Shown here in pieces: positions 46,481-58,296 of a stretch of 64,000 nucleotides of DNA. The DNA comes from Dicyema japonicum (lineage: Eukaryota > Dicyemida > Rhombozoa > Dicyemidae), in assembly GCA_011109175.1 (NCBI GenBank), contig RDEW01000017.1:434001-498000 (forward strand), written 5' to 3'. The position numbers were made by a program, and so were the translations under genes. The notes beneath the pieces are model-generated. The model saw nothing but the letters and a program-made list of their open reading frames with translations. It did no database searches and was not told the origin of the DNA. Each line of letters begins with the position of its first letter. Positions within the stretch are counted from its first letter, which is position 1.

Positions 46481-47319
46481 AAGTACCAAACCCTAAAGTC
46501 CACGTGGACCGTAAACTCCTGTCCATAATGTTTACAGTTAGAAGGAAGTAAAATTAATCTTTAGTCTTTGTGACTACGTTAAAGACTTCTTTGACTTTCG
46601 TCTCTTGAAGGCAGCATATCGATTTTCCGTCTTAGACAAGTAGATGCCTCTTCGGTCGGTCGTTGCGACCTCTGCCGTTGAAGGTAAGAAAGAATTCTTT
46701 ATTAAAGTCTCACATTTTCCCCTTGAAACGTCAAACACGTTTTTAGACAAAATTAAAAATTGTATTTTTCCATACAAAAATGGAGACCTGTTATCAATCG
46801 CAAATCTCGCCACTGGTAGTCTCACCCATCTCTGAAAAAACCTGAAGAACCTGTAACACCTTTATTTGTCTTCTGACTTATTGAGTACATTTCCTTACAA
46901 ATTGTCAGGGGAATTCGTTTTCAATTATGAAAGCGGCCAACCTTGACTAAAAGGTATTTCTAGTAGTTGTTAACTGTCTGTTTTTTTATGAATTCTTTCA
47001 GGAAAATTTAATTCATATTTTTCTATTCTCACAATGCCAATTGAGATATTTATTTTTTTAATTAAATTATCAGTAGAAAATCAATTTAATTTCCTATTAA
47101 TTCTCGAGGGATAAAATTTTTAATTGATATTGTAGTTGAAATTCTCAGATGGATTTCAAAATTCTTTCAATTTTAAACCCAGATCTAAAGTCCTTCTATT
47201 GGTTAATTGATCAAAGGTTGACTGGTATAATAGCTTGGTGTTTTACTATGGCAACGAAGAAGTCATGTCATATCTACTTTATCAAGATTATATATTTGTA
47301 TAAATTTAACACTAACCCA

Positions 47320-47427
47320 AACAACTAACTATAATCCCTAACCAAAATCCCCAACCCTAATCCTAACCGCATACCCTAATCTCTAATCATGACTCTAATC
47401 CCTAACCCCCGACCATAAGCGTGAGTA
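47320..47427 (+). repeat. Degenerate telomere-like CCCTAA tract, left part
   Basis: Variants of CCCTAA (CCCTAACC, CCCCAACC, CCTAATCC) are tandemly arranged in one orientation. The same-sense tract resumes at 48477-48562 on the far side of the transposon. Confidence 0.75.
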
Positions 47428-47432
47428 TAATC

Positions 47433-48471
47433 TGTCGCGTCCCACGCTGGTTACATATTAACTGTCAATCACTGTTGAGCCTCATGTCATACTTAATGTG
47501 GCTTTGATCATTTTTAATCGTGTCGGACATATATATTATTTTTTGCAGTTATTCATAAATATTTAACATGTGTTCTATAAAATTTTTATCTCTATATGAT
47601 AATAATAGGCTTGTCAAAAATATATAGAATATCAATCCATAGTGAACATTCTAAATGGTGATCCTGTACAGACATCTTCAAGACAAGCGAAATACAAATT
47701 AATGAAAAAATCAGAGAAATTTATTGTCATTGATGGTTGATTATACATCAAAGACGAAAAATTTGAAAAACACAGACTAATTGTTTGCATGGATAACGAG
47801 TCTGAAATGCGAACTATTCTATCCATAGAAATAGTCATTCGGGGATTCGTAAAATGCAGCAAGAATGTTTGCACTCTTATATTTTAATAAAACGGAAAAT
47901 TATTGAAAGAATTGTCAAAGAGTGTACAATTTTCCTGAGTATAAAAGTTTATTTTTTTAATTTCATAGAAAATAAGAGTTCGGATGATGTTTTTCAACGA
48001 ACATCAGAGAATATTTACATGGAACATATTTCAGATGTTTCAGGTATTTATTATATAAAATCTGCTAAAAAACTTAGATTCAAAACATTTTGATCTTAAT
48101 TTTTCTAAATTCAGCCTATTTTAAGCGGATGAACAAAAGAATGAACGTTCATCAATCAAAGTATGATTTTTCTATTGGAAATGAGTTATTTTAGTGAATA
48201 AATTTAGATACAAGTTTTAAAGGATTTTGGGACTAATCCATCGCTAAAGTTGAGCAGATTTGAATCTCTATATGGAGAGCCAAGTAAAATTACTCAAATT
48301 TTGTCAAATTAATGCAGGATCAGGAGAATTGAAACTGAGTCAACATGAGTCGAGTCAAGAAAATATAGACTTTAAAAAAATAAATTCTTTGATTAGAAAC
48401 GACAGGTGACATGTTGATTGACAGGTCAAATGTAACCAGCACTGGATGGGTAACCCGAGCGGGATGCGACA
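47433..48471 (+). mobile_element. Ginger-like DNA transposon with integrase remnant
   Basis: The ends are inverted repeats: TGTCGCGTCCCACGCTGGTT inward from 47433, and TGTCGCATCCCGCTCGGGTT inward from 48471, both reaching GCTGGTTACAT and CTGTCAATCA. A 5-bp duplication, TAATC, flanks it (47428-47432 and 48472-48476). Inside, from about 47700, the frame reads KKSEKFIVIDG, a stop, LYIKDEKFEKHRLIVCMDNE and SEMRTILSIEIVIRGFVKCS. This resembles the N-terminal zinc-binding region of retroviral-type integrases, as in KRBA2-like Ginger elements, but the usual H2C2 residues and the DDE core are lost. Size is 1039 bp, so it is an internally deleted copy. Confidence 0.75.
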
Positions 48472-48476
48472 TAATC

Positions 48477-48565
48477 CTATCTTTATCTTTAAACCTAACA
48501 CCCAACCATAACCCTGACTCTATCCCTATCCCCCAACCATAACTTTAATTCCTAACCCTAATTTT
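48477..48565 (+). repeat. Degenerate telomere-like CCCTAA tract, right part
   Basis: Tandem variants such as CCTAACACCCAACC and ATCCCCCAACCATAAC in the same sense as 47320-47427; together they look like one tract split by the transposon. Confidence 0.65.
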
Positions 48566-48799
48566 ATTGTAAGCAGGCCGTAAGTTATTAATTCTCGAAC
48601 ATAAATTTTGATGTGATGAACGGACTAACAATTGTGGACTGCATCCACTTACTTCCAGGAAGAGTGCTTCCAGGGTTCACACATAAAACCTTGACAAAAT
48701 CGTTAGACGAACTTTGGACGCGAGTGGTTTTTCCTTTGCTCTCGAACTTGCATGAGTAGATGTAATGGAAAACAATCGAATAAAATGACCATCTTTCCG

Positions 48800-49180
48800 T
48801 CCGTGACTAGAAAGTCTCTAGTCTCTGGAAGTCATGTATTCTGTTGTAATTCTATTAAGAGATTTTAAATGAATTGGATTTTATGTTTTGGTCCAATTAA
48901 CTTTTTTCAGGCTCTTAGAGTGCAGATAGTGTCATGGACGATGAACATGAAATCTGCATTGCCCACGATAGACTTGCATAGGTCATCTTGAGTCGGATAA
49001 ATTGTTCATAAACTGTGGTAAGGCTCCCAGTTTTGTCCTTAATTGTTTTGAGAGCACTTTCGGGATTCTCATTTTTTTCAGAGTTACCTTGTTCTCAACA
49101 TGTTGGATAAAAGAGAGTCCCTGATCAAAGGTAACCCAAAGAATCTTGATGTTTTGTTAATAGGAATGGCCTCGTTCTTC
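48800..49180 (-). mobile_element. LINE family B RT thumb fragment
   Basis: Minus frames read ILWVTFDQGLSFIQHVENKV and then a decayed LTYASLSWAMQI-like block, collinear with the plus-strand copy at 27050-27250 (KILGVTFDQGLTFIRHVENK). Confidence 0.65.
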
Positions 49181-49559
49181 TTAAGGAATTTTGGTTCGAC
49201 ACAGACCTGTCTTTTGTACGTGGTAAAATGCGTTACAGAAGACTTAGTTATTTATTATCTCGCGAGCGCTGTGAGTGATGACAGATGATTTGACAGGTGT
49301 CAACAGCTATCATGTTTATTGCAAATTAATCAATACTTAAGTTTCGGAATAATTTGTGCATTTTTATATAAAATCCTTATTTTTACTGATAGAGATTAAT
49401 CTTAGGTACTAACAAAAAAGTAACCCACTAATCACGTTGTCCTGATGCCTAATAAAGTTACCATAAAAAATACTGAAGAGTACAACATTATTAAATGCAC
49501 GAGACCTGAATGTATCAGAAGCTCGGAAGTATAGAAGGCTGAAAACTTTCTTATGATAA

Positions 49560-50170
49560 ACGGAAAGATTTTATTTAATTTTAATTAAAATTTTAGAGGA
49601 ATAAGCAGGAATTTAATATTATCGTCGTATGCTCGCATGTTCCGGAATATGCCTCTTACCGTTAGAGGGCATATCTCGGGATTATTAAAGACCGGAAACC
49701 ATCAAGTCCTGAATTCTGTCTACAAACAATACATCGAACCATGGAACTTCTATGCGTGTGCTTCCTCGGCCCAGTTTATCTTTTGGAAAAATTCCTTGAA
49801 GATCTAAGCAGCCAAAAAAGGGGGTTTTAAAGTTACTTGTTCCTATCGTTAGCAAGCTCTCATAGTCTATCCAAGTTCTCCCCCCTATTTGAGATGTCTC
49901 CCAATCATCCGAGTCCATGAACATCTGTAAGGTGGTTATTGGTCGTTCTCTGAGCGTCGAATGAGGAGTCCTCTAAAACCACAGTAAGCTGCGGCTTCAA
50001 GGTCTGTTCTCAATTCATTTCCAAATATCCCCCATCGAGCCTCCGTAATTTCAATTGAAGTTGACGGTTTTTTGAATCATCTCGTACACGGTTTTTTGAC
50101 ATTCTGGAGCCCCTTTGGCAGGGCAGCGTTTGTGAGAGGAGAGACCAGTTCAATTTGATTACTTATAATA
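49560..50170 (-). pseudogene. Possible PRMT5-like N-terminal fragment
   Basis: Read from 50170 down, two blocks are open. The first contains NELRTDLEAAAYCGFRGLLI; the second contains MFMDSDDWETSQIGGRTWID, then YESLLTIGTSNFKTPFFGCL and a PWFDVLFVDRI string. Their order (EL...AAY.G...LL, then TW....SL, then a strand rich in L and a W..EP-like segment) recalls the TIM-barrel domain of arginine methyltransferase PRMT5. A frameshift separates the blocks near 49950 and no catalytic domain follows, so if real it is a truncated pseudogene. This is a pattern-based guess. Confidence 0.25.
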
Positions 50171-50179
50171 ACAATGACA

Positions 50180-50880
50180 CAAGAGACCACGGTTACAAAA
50201 ATTATCTAATCAAGTGATCCGAGCAAACTCTATCAGAGAACTCAACTTGGCCCGATGCTCCTCCCTCGAACTCACACAAGCACGTATCGGCCGAATCACT
50301 GGATCTTCGTAGTCACGATGGCAGGTTTCACGGTTCATGCGTATCATGGATTCTAGTAGCATTTTAGGCTGTGACTCTCCAGATGTCCACCATTCCGTAA
50401 TTTTGGAGTCTTTTTTTTCGACTAGCCTCGACCATCAAGACATTTGTCCAAGAAATAAAGGCACCACAGGAAAATGCAAGGTTCAATAAATGAATTAAAT
50501 GTAAATAGAATTCAGGATAGGGCTATTTCCTATCATCTATAATCCAGATAGACATTTCAAAACATTAGTTTTTTTTACATTTTGTAATTATATTTTCAAC
50601 ATGGAGGAGAATTTATTTATTTAACTCCAAGACCACCAAGAAAGATAGGTCAAAACTAACTAATTAGGTGATCCCAGCCTCCAACAACATCCGAACTCTC
50701 TTCGCCTGGTCTTCGGATGACCCAACCGCACTCCGAAAGCGCTTTCTCTTTCTTCTGCATAGGAATTCAATCGGCGTGCACTTTTTTATAATCGACCGAA
50801 ATTCCTCTGCATAGGCCACTTTTTCCTTGAATGGGTTTCCCAGTTTTTTGCAAAAACGTGTCACGTGGGGGAGAATGACA
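50180..50880 (-). repeat. Two family B LINE 3' ends
   Basis: 50212-50330 (minus) reads VIRPIRACVSSREEHRAKLS then SLIEFARIT-stop. 50664-50864 (minus) reads TPIEFLCRRKRKRFRSAVGS then RVRMLLEAGIT-stop. Each is followed by a short tail with a TGATCC box and an ACCACCAAGAAAG or related block. They are independent, 5'-truncated insertions. Confidence 0.65.
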
Positions 50881-51030
50881 TTTTCATGTCAAAAGTCACC
50901 CCCAAGAATAATAAATTAATATAAAATCGAATAATAAATTAATGATTAAAATATTATAAATTTAATTGTATTATAATAAACTAAATAATCTAGTTTTGCT
51001 TTATTCTTGTTGTCATCTAATTAATACAAA

Positions 51031-54000
51031 ATGGTTACCTCCAAAGAAGGAATGCGTGGACTATCCATATTCATTGCAGATATCCGCAACTGTAGGTCCC
51101 TGTAGTTATTTTAACTACAGGCCGTAGTCGAGAGGATGAATCAAAGAGAGTCAATAAAGAGTTCTCCAATATACGGACCAAATTTAACGGTAAATTGGTG
51201 ACTTTATTTGTAGACCCAAAGTCGCTGACATCATACAACAAGAGAAAGTACCTAAGCAAGCTTTTATTTATATTCTTACTCGGATATGAAGTCGATTTTG
51301 GATTTAATGAAGCCGTTTCCCTCGTTCTTTCTAACAAATATATCGATAAAAAAATTGTATCATTTTTACATCAATTTAGGCATTCCTTTTCCTCTCAATT
51401 ATGATTGGTCCCGACCACGTGTCTCTCAAACTGATAAACAAATCCATCAAGGTGGAACTCAACTCCTCAGATCCGATCTTCCGATCGGTGGCATTGGAGG
51501 CCATCACAAACATGAGCAATCAAGTCATGGCCACTGAGTTTTCGTCAACTGTTCTCAATATCCTATTGACCCCGTAAGATGAATATTCATGGTTTCAGAA
51601 GTAGCGATGATTCCAACAAGCAGTGTGCAGCCATCGCTCTTTTGACCTTATATCGTGCAGATCCCAAGCAAATGGAGGAACTAAACTCCAACGAACAGTT
51701 GATATCTCAGATAATCCAGTTACTCTACAATCCTAATCTCGTAACCTAATTTTCTTATACCAGAGCATAATGTCAGCCGCCGTAAGTCTTTTGACATTCC
51801 TCAGCAGTCATAATCCCTCCCTTTACACTGGTGTCATCAGTCCGACTGTAGCTCGTCTAGAAAAGGTACATAGTCTTCTGTAGTGAAGATTATCTCCGTT
51901 ACTTCCACAGATCAACTCCCCGATTTGAAGTACCACCAAGTATCTGCCCCTTTTATTACCGTGAAACTAATGAAACTGCTACAAACACAAACGGGTATCT
52001 TACTTGATAAAATTAGATTTACGGAATTTTGAATCTCAGTTGATACAAGTGATCTCCATAATAAATGAACAGACTTCAAACAAACGATCTAAGAAGATAC
52101 AGTACCTCAATGCCTTGCATGCTCTATTTTTTGAGGCAGCCAATTTGTCCGTTCACTGTAAAATGGTGGGCATGTGCCAGTTATATTTATCACATCTGTT
52201 GGAAATGGTCTCCTGGGATGATTCAAACTACAGGTTTATGATATTTCTATTGCAGATATTGTGCTCTGGTTGTACTCGAGCAGATGACTCATATTCCTGA
52301 GGTTTTTGAGGATTTAAGACCTTCTCTGAAAGTCATCATCAACTTGCTGAAAACAGAACCCGACGAAAATGTGAAAAGGACTGCCATTTCTTTGCTATGT
52401 GCCATGTGTAGTCGCTCGGATGTGACCCTGATTGTCTCAGAGCTGATTGAATACCTAAAAATCGCCTCATTTGACATTAAGGAGGATTTGGCTGTCAAAA
52501 TACCGATTTTATGCGAACAGTTTATTTCTGATTCAAAGTGGTATGTGGAGACCATCTTAACTCTGATGATTTCCAACGGAGATTTAGTTGGAGATGAGGT
52601 ATAGCTGGTTAATCATCTTAGATATGCAACCGAGTGATCAATATGATCATGAAAAAGCCTGATTTGCAGAAATATTCTGTGAATGTTCTATACGAAGCCC
52701 TTGGATCTAATGATCTTCACGATAACCTTGTAATGATGTCGGCGTACGTAATTGGGGAATTCGGACATCTCGTTTCTATTGAGTTTGTCGGTTATTTATC
52801 TTAGTCCGAAAAAACTTGTAAATTCCCTTCACGGAATGTTCTTCCTGTGTAGTCGTCGTACACAATATCTTATGCTTTCTGCTTACGCGAAGCTGTGCAA
52901 TTTGTTTCCTGGTGTTTCTCAGTTTGTCCTCACTGTAATCGTCTTTTTTGAATAGTAGATTTTCATGGATAAAAATATTTGGTGTTCTCCTGACGTGGAA
53001 TTGCAGAAACGAGCCAACGAATATGCCAACATGATCAATTTAGGCAATAGACAGCTAATTGTTGCTTCTTTTCTCATTTCGAGGGTGATGTATTCGAAGA
53101 AATGCCGCCTTATTGTAAGAAAGATGAGGACAATTCTTCAGCTCACTCTTTGGTCGATAATAACGCAGAGCTTGTGTTTTTTGATTCCCCCGAGCCTTCC
53201 ATAATCTCCACCGAAGAGAGCATGGATGTAAATCTTGTAAAGAAACAGTAAACTATCGCATATTACTTAGACTTCTCACAAGTGACTCTGGTCTTGTCTT
53301 CGATGGACCAAACTTGTCTGTGAGTTTCCTGATAGAAAGGAGTGCTCAACAGCCTTCTATGATAAACGTTGTCTTGACAATATCCTCTAAGGGATCTCAA
53401 ATAGAACAAATCAATCTGGTGCTACCAAAGAACGACAATCCCGTCATAATTAATGTTTGGCTTTAATTTATCTCTCAGATAACTCCAGGGGCTACTTTAG
53501 TGCCTCCCTTTGAACAGACATCATATAATTTGTTGATAATGTGCATGGATGTGTATAAGATTCAATTTCCGAACCTCCTTTTAGAATATCTGTTTTTTAT
53601 GGGCTAATTTACTAGATGTAATACACATTTTTCTAAGGTTTCACTACCATTTCCTATTCCAATTAGCAAATTTTTTGTAAATAAACCGATTAATCCCAAT
53701 TTATTCATGGGTCGATGGGGGGCTATTTCAACGTATATTGTCACCTAATTTTAGTGACAAGGAGTTTAAGGCTGTAATTAGAACTCATTCTAATGGAAAT
53801 TTATTATTTAGTCAGGTACTTGTTTGTCAGTATAGAAGATTGGAAATATTGGGTTATCTCACATTCCGAACATTGATCAAATTCAGGGTAACTTTATAGC
53901 TTCGCTTATCTTTTACTCGAAGAGTCATACTATTGGTTTGCTAGTTAGATTTCAACCGAACAATCTTTTGGTTATTGGAAATTTATATTTTTGTAGAATC

Positions 54001-54080
54001 AAGTCGGAATAACCATGAGGTGTTCTGAACGGAATGAAGATCTTTTTTATGAATTCTGCTCTCTCATCGAAATTCTTTAA
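51031..54080 (+). CDS. AP2A: AP-2 complex alpha-adaptin
   Basis: Alpha subunit of the AP-2 clathrin adaptor, which binds plasma-membrane phosphoinositides and dileucine cargo and recruits clathrin accessory proteins. The start [20 protein letters not shown] matches the family start. I threaded 17 introns of 22-29 nt, the first at 51092-51120 and the last at 53971-53996. The trunk solenoid shows [82 protein letters not shown] and [17 protein letters not shown] short acidic hinge ([17 protein letters not shown]) leads to the appendage ([50 protein letters not shown], ending SLIEIL). The product is about 875 residues, shorter than the roughly 940 of vertebrates, mostly through a very short hinge. 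One junction (hinge to appendage, about 53230-53250) is off by one phase with any GT-AG pair I tried; it may use an unusual splice site or reflect a sequence indel. Confidence 0.93.
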
Positions 54081-54139
54081 ATTTATTAACAAAATGTTAG
54101 ACTTATTTTGGCAAAATTATTTAACTTAATTATGATTCA

Positions 54140-55000
54140 TTTATTTATTTTAAACCAAGAATCAATAGTAGGGGCCGTCAGGTGATCGCGACCCCTCTAA
54201 GCAACCATCTTACTTTTGCTCGGTGTTCATCCCGAGATACAACTTTTTGTACTCAAGTGTTAGAGGTGTCCTTAGGGTTCCCGTTCTCCTCACACGTCCT
54301 CGATAGGAGTTGGTCTTGACAAAGAGGAGAACTGTTGTAAAGTCCCAGTGACTGTTGCTTGAAAGACTTCGATCTCTTCCTATTGGACAGGTCTGTCCTT
54401 TTGCAGCACAGCCATAGCTGATTGTCGGTTGTCACAATAACAACAGAGATCAATCGGAGAAGTCATTGGGTTTCACGGACTTCATGACTTCTGGGTGCAG
54501 CTAATTGTTCTAGTCTTTCGAGAAAAGACAGACTTACTGATTATACCCTCGGTTGTCTCGAAAAAATCATGCTGAACGAGAACCAGGGAGTTCTTTGAGT
54601 TATTCCAAGTCTGCAACTAACACGCAAGTATGTAGCGAGTTAGTAAGGGAAGAGCACTGATTTTGTACTTAATTATTAATTTTTCTAATTACTCTAATTG
54701 TGGTTGAATTGATTAACTTTGCTATTAATTCTTATCAAATAACAATCGAATCTAAGACAGCATTTAAATTATCATTTATTAGGCTATCCCCAGCATAATT
54801 GACGCGGCGTTAGCTCTCACGGTAGTTATTGAGATTAATCTGAGGAGCCACTGAGTTATGCGGAAGTCATGAGCAATTAATGTGGCCAGACGTCCCAGGT
54901 TCTTGAGGAAAGACAAACAATCATGCTTATTGCTCCACTTGTCTCGAGAGCGATCGTATGGAATGTGAAGCGGTCGAGCACACCTTGTCATTCCTTCCGT
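54140..55000 (-). repeat. LINE-derived repeats, including two R1 copies
   Basis: 54140-54300 carries a family B 3' end remnant (GGTGATCGCGACCCCTCTAA). 54440-54600 is a diverged R1 copy and 54790-54980 a good one (GGCCAGACGTCCCAGGTTCT at about 54880). On the minus strand the latter is open as RDKWSNKHDCLSFLKNLGRL then ATLIAHDFRITQWLL, showing protein-coding origin. Confidence 0.6.
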
Positions 55001-55241
55001 TTAGCCTTCTTCTGAGGAATGGTGTAAATCCCGGTGAAGGTGGGGACACTGGAAGAACAAAAAAGCTATATTTCTTCCATAATAAGGAATACATAAATTA
55101 CCTTACCACGCTTCCGTAGATTCAAAAAAGTACTTTTTTATTTTAATAAATTATAAAAATTTATTTTAAAGTTAAATAATTTAAAATATTTTCAATAAAA
55201 AATAAAAACCACAGATATAATTAAATAACTTAAGTCACATT

Positions 55242-56839
55242 ATGGAAGAAGAGTTAAAATTCAGAAGAAACAAAATGGATTCTATGGTTTATTTTTTAGT
55301 AAACAATTCAGATAGCCTCTTACAAAAACAAAATTAACCACCAAACCAACAAAATTTTAACTCTAGAATACGACGAAGAAGAAGAAGAGATGTTGATAGA
55401 TACCAAGTTTGACGATAAGGACAGTTGAGAATTGATTTTTTATGTTAGTGATTTATGTTCAAGAACTAAAACCTGAAAATTTGCAAATCTCGTCATCGAG
55501 GATTAGAAATGAAGGAACAAGTCCAATATCGAATACATCAGTTGATAAAGGACAACCTAACCAAAATACTCTTTCAAACGATGAAGATCTGAGCGGTCAA
55601 GTAGACAAAATGTCACTCGTTGATGAAATCACAGGTAAACAAGATGAAAATTCCTCCTCTCAAGATGAAAAAACGGGCAAAAAAGATGAAAATTCCTCCT
55701 CCCAAGATGAAAAACCTTTTAAACAAAATCTAGTGAAGCGGCATAGAGAAAGAATGGTAACTTTAAGGTTGTGAATTTAGAAAAACGCTAAGAAAAAATC
55801 GATTGATACTAATAATGAGAAGAAATTGAATCACAAAATATCTGAAGAAAAGTCTGAGGAAGAAAATTCAGTTTTGGAAGAACTCGACTCAATTAGAAAG
55901 GGAAAGAAGAAAAAAGTATCCGACGAAGACTCTGGAGTCAAAACATTTCCAATTGAGTCGGATGAAAAACAAAACCCCCCCGCTGTGGATATTGTAAAAA
56001 TTTGTAATGATCAAAGGATCCAAATGACTTGGAGTTAAAAGAGGTCGAGGACGTTGCCAATTTTGTGTTTCGTCCTGTGCTAAAATCTCCGATAATGTTC
56101 AGATGTCTTGTCAAACGGGATACAAATGGAATCGATAGATCGTTATTTCCTGTGTATATTCTTTACCACGAAAACACGAATGGGAAGAAGGTATTTTTCG
56201 AAAAATATTTTAGCTCTTTCTGTTGGCGGCCAGAACTCGAAAGAAGACTGCGAAAAACTGTTATATAATATCCACAGACCCCATTAGCCTATACAAAGGG
56301 GATATTTCGTATATTGGGAAAATAAAGTAACAATTTAATCTCAACAGATCTAACATGCCGTGTACTAATTTCAAATTTATCGGAAATGAAGGAACCGAGC
56401 TCGCATCCGTCCATTATGTATGCCAATGTGAGTGATAATAGGACTATAATGTTTTGGGGATAAATGGTCCGAGAAAGTTGAAGGTTGAAATTCCCAAAGT
56501 CCTTAAATATACTAATAAGAGGAATCCTTCAGATTATGAACATTTTGTTAGTAAATCTCCTGTGTGGAACGAGGGTTCGTTTTTTGCTCATCTCGATAGA
56601 TTACAGATCATATATGCTTAACTTTCACGGAAGGGTCACTCAAGCGTCAATTAAAAATTTTCAATTAATTAGAGCTGACAATGGTTCATTTACGATTCAT
56701 ATTAGATGAGGAAATTCTTCTTCAGTTTGGAAAATCTGGAAATAATACTTTCTCTCTCGATTTTTGCCATCCATTTACTCCTGCACAAGCATTTGGGATT
56801 TCTTTGAGTTGCTTTGCATCCAAACTTGTAAGAGAATAA
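55242..56839 (+). CDS. Tubby-like protein (TUB/TULP family)
   Basis: A complete tubby-family gene. Ten exons are joined by nine in-phase introns: 55287-55311, 55424-55448, 55757-55780, 55994-56016, 56191-56213, 56327-56347, 56418-56441, 56575-56599 and 56684-56705 (21-25 nt). The product is 461 residues. The N-terminal half is acidic and low-complexity, with a duplicated QDENSSSQDEKTGK-like unit. The C-terminal tubby domain starts near residue 205 (VEDVANFVFRPVLKSPIMFR), then RDTNGIDRSLFPVYILYHE, FLLAARTRKKTAKNCYIIST (the Lys/Arg phosphoinositide site), ISYIGKIKSNMPCTNFKF, NVLGINGPRKLKVEIP, SPVWNEDYRSYMLNFHGRVT, QASIKNFQLI and the family end FGISLSCFASKLVRE. Tubby proteins bind PI(4,5)P2 and deliver membrane cargo to cilia through an N-terminal IFT-A-binding helix; a basic helix here (KFRRNKMDSMIASYKNKI) may play that role. 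In a ciliated animal this fits. Confidence 0.95.
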
Positions 56840-57009
56840 AAATATTAATTTCTGATAATTTTATTGAAAAATTAATTTTCTTTATTTTTGGTGGAAATAG
56901 GATATTGTAATTTTAGTTCATTCAAATTTAATAAGTTTCAATTTTTTTATTCCCGCCCATTTAATCCGCTGGCAAGTTGGTGAGGCCGAGATAACATAAC
57001 TAAGCCGAC

Positions 57010-57145
57010 TTAATCTTTGATGTGTTTCCCCCTCAGAATGGCTATCGAGATCAACTTATGTAGAAACTGAGTTTCATGGGTGTGGCCGCATGTCCCAGGT
57101 TCTTGAGGAAATAAAAAGTTTTTCTATTTATCGTTCCAGTTTTAG
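57010..57145 (-). repeat. Interspersed repeat R1, diverged copy
   Basis: GGCCGCATGTCCCAGGTTCT at about 57082 and a following GTTCCAGTTTTAGC block match the R1 pattern. Confidence 0.6.
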
Positions 57146-57149
57146 CTGC

Positions 57150-58200
57150 GTGCATTGAAGATAGCGTATGTTGGTTAAACCCTTACCCACTCCCGAACGT
57201 TTGTTTTGAAATGTGAGTCCGTATTGGTTTGCATTTGCGAATCTCACATGTATCATTGTGGGGTCATGGTTGACCGTAAAGGGAATTAAAAAATTGGTAA
57301 AGGAGTCATCAGTAATTTACGACGCAAGAGACCTCCCCTTGGAATTGTAATTGTCTGCGGCAATGCTCAATGTTTATTGCAAGTTGAAGCCTGATTTGTT
57401 TTTATTGTTAAACTTAAAAAAATTTAGCTTTAAACCGCAAATTAATCGATTAGCCATAAAAATATTTCTTATGGCTGCACGAGCAAAATACCTTACGACT
57501 TGTTTCGACTCTTTCCCCTTGTCTGTATGGAATCACTTAGATGTGGCATTCTTTCACTTTAACCCAGTAGTCCTGGGACAAAAGGCATAGTAATGACAAT
57601 ATCGTTTCATTCTCGATGCAGGTAAATCAGCAAAAATTAGTTGGATAAAAAAAGGGATAGTGATGATCCCGAAGGGATATTATTAAAAGAAGCCATAAAG
57701 TTTATTTTGATTCCCCAAGGAAGTTAACGCTTCCCATCCGACCGCTAAGGAAATTAACCAGCCAGAGTTTTAAATTTTCAAAGATTCCCATTTGGAAATC
57801 TTCCAAGTGACCCGTTTTAAGATATCTACGTCCTTGTAAACCCCAAAACACATATAATTTGTCAGGGAGACAAGAAGAGTAAATGTCGACAGTTTTATAA
57901 AGCCATGTTGGAACGGCAGTCATATTCCTAATTTTCCAAAGTAAAAAAGATCTTTTTGGTCGTAGTCCACCTCAGGTACGTTTCTTTCGTCAGCTCTTGA
58001 AATTTATTTATTGCTCCAGGGTGACCTGGTTAAAAAAGAGTCCTCAACCTACTAATTGATTTTAGTTCCCACGGTCAAGTGAGACCCATGCTTTCCAAGT
58101 ATCTCGTCCATCCATATCCGCTGATGTGAGAACTTCACAATTAAAGTAAAGAAAAGTAGATAGATGGATTGCATAACGTAGCTTTTTATTTATCGAATAA
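57150..58200. mobile_element. LINE debris
   Basis: 57702-57923 on the minus strand reads HLEDFQMGIFENLKLWLVNF then LSGRMGSVNF, the pre-motif-B region of a LINE RT. 58090-58160 has a small block related to 7400-7450. 57351-57590 is open on the plus strand but unassigned. Confidence 0.45.
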
Positions 58201-58296
58201 TAAAACAATTTAAAAACCAATTATTTAAATTCTAGTAATAAATATTAATTTTTTTATTTAAAAATATTTAAAATTTAGTATTTAGAATACTTTTAT

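Noticed and set aside
47320-48565. A chromosome end (true telomere)
   Set aside because: The CCCTAA repeats are short, degenerate and internal, with unique sequence on both sides.
52289-52576. 95-codon minus-strand open frame
   Set aside because: Antisense of the AP-2 alpha solenoid exons.
53061-53204. Continuation of the AP-2 alpha frame through 53061-53083 as coding
   Set aside because: Treating this segment as a 23-nt intron restores the family-conserved EEMPP string; reading through leads to a stop.
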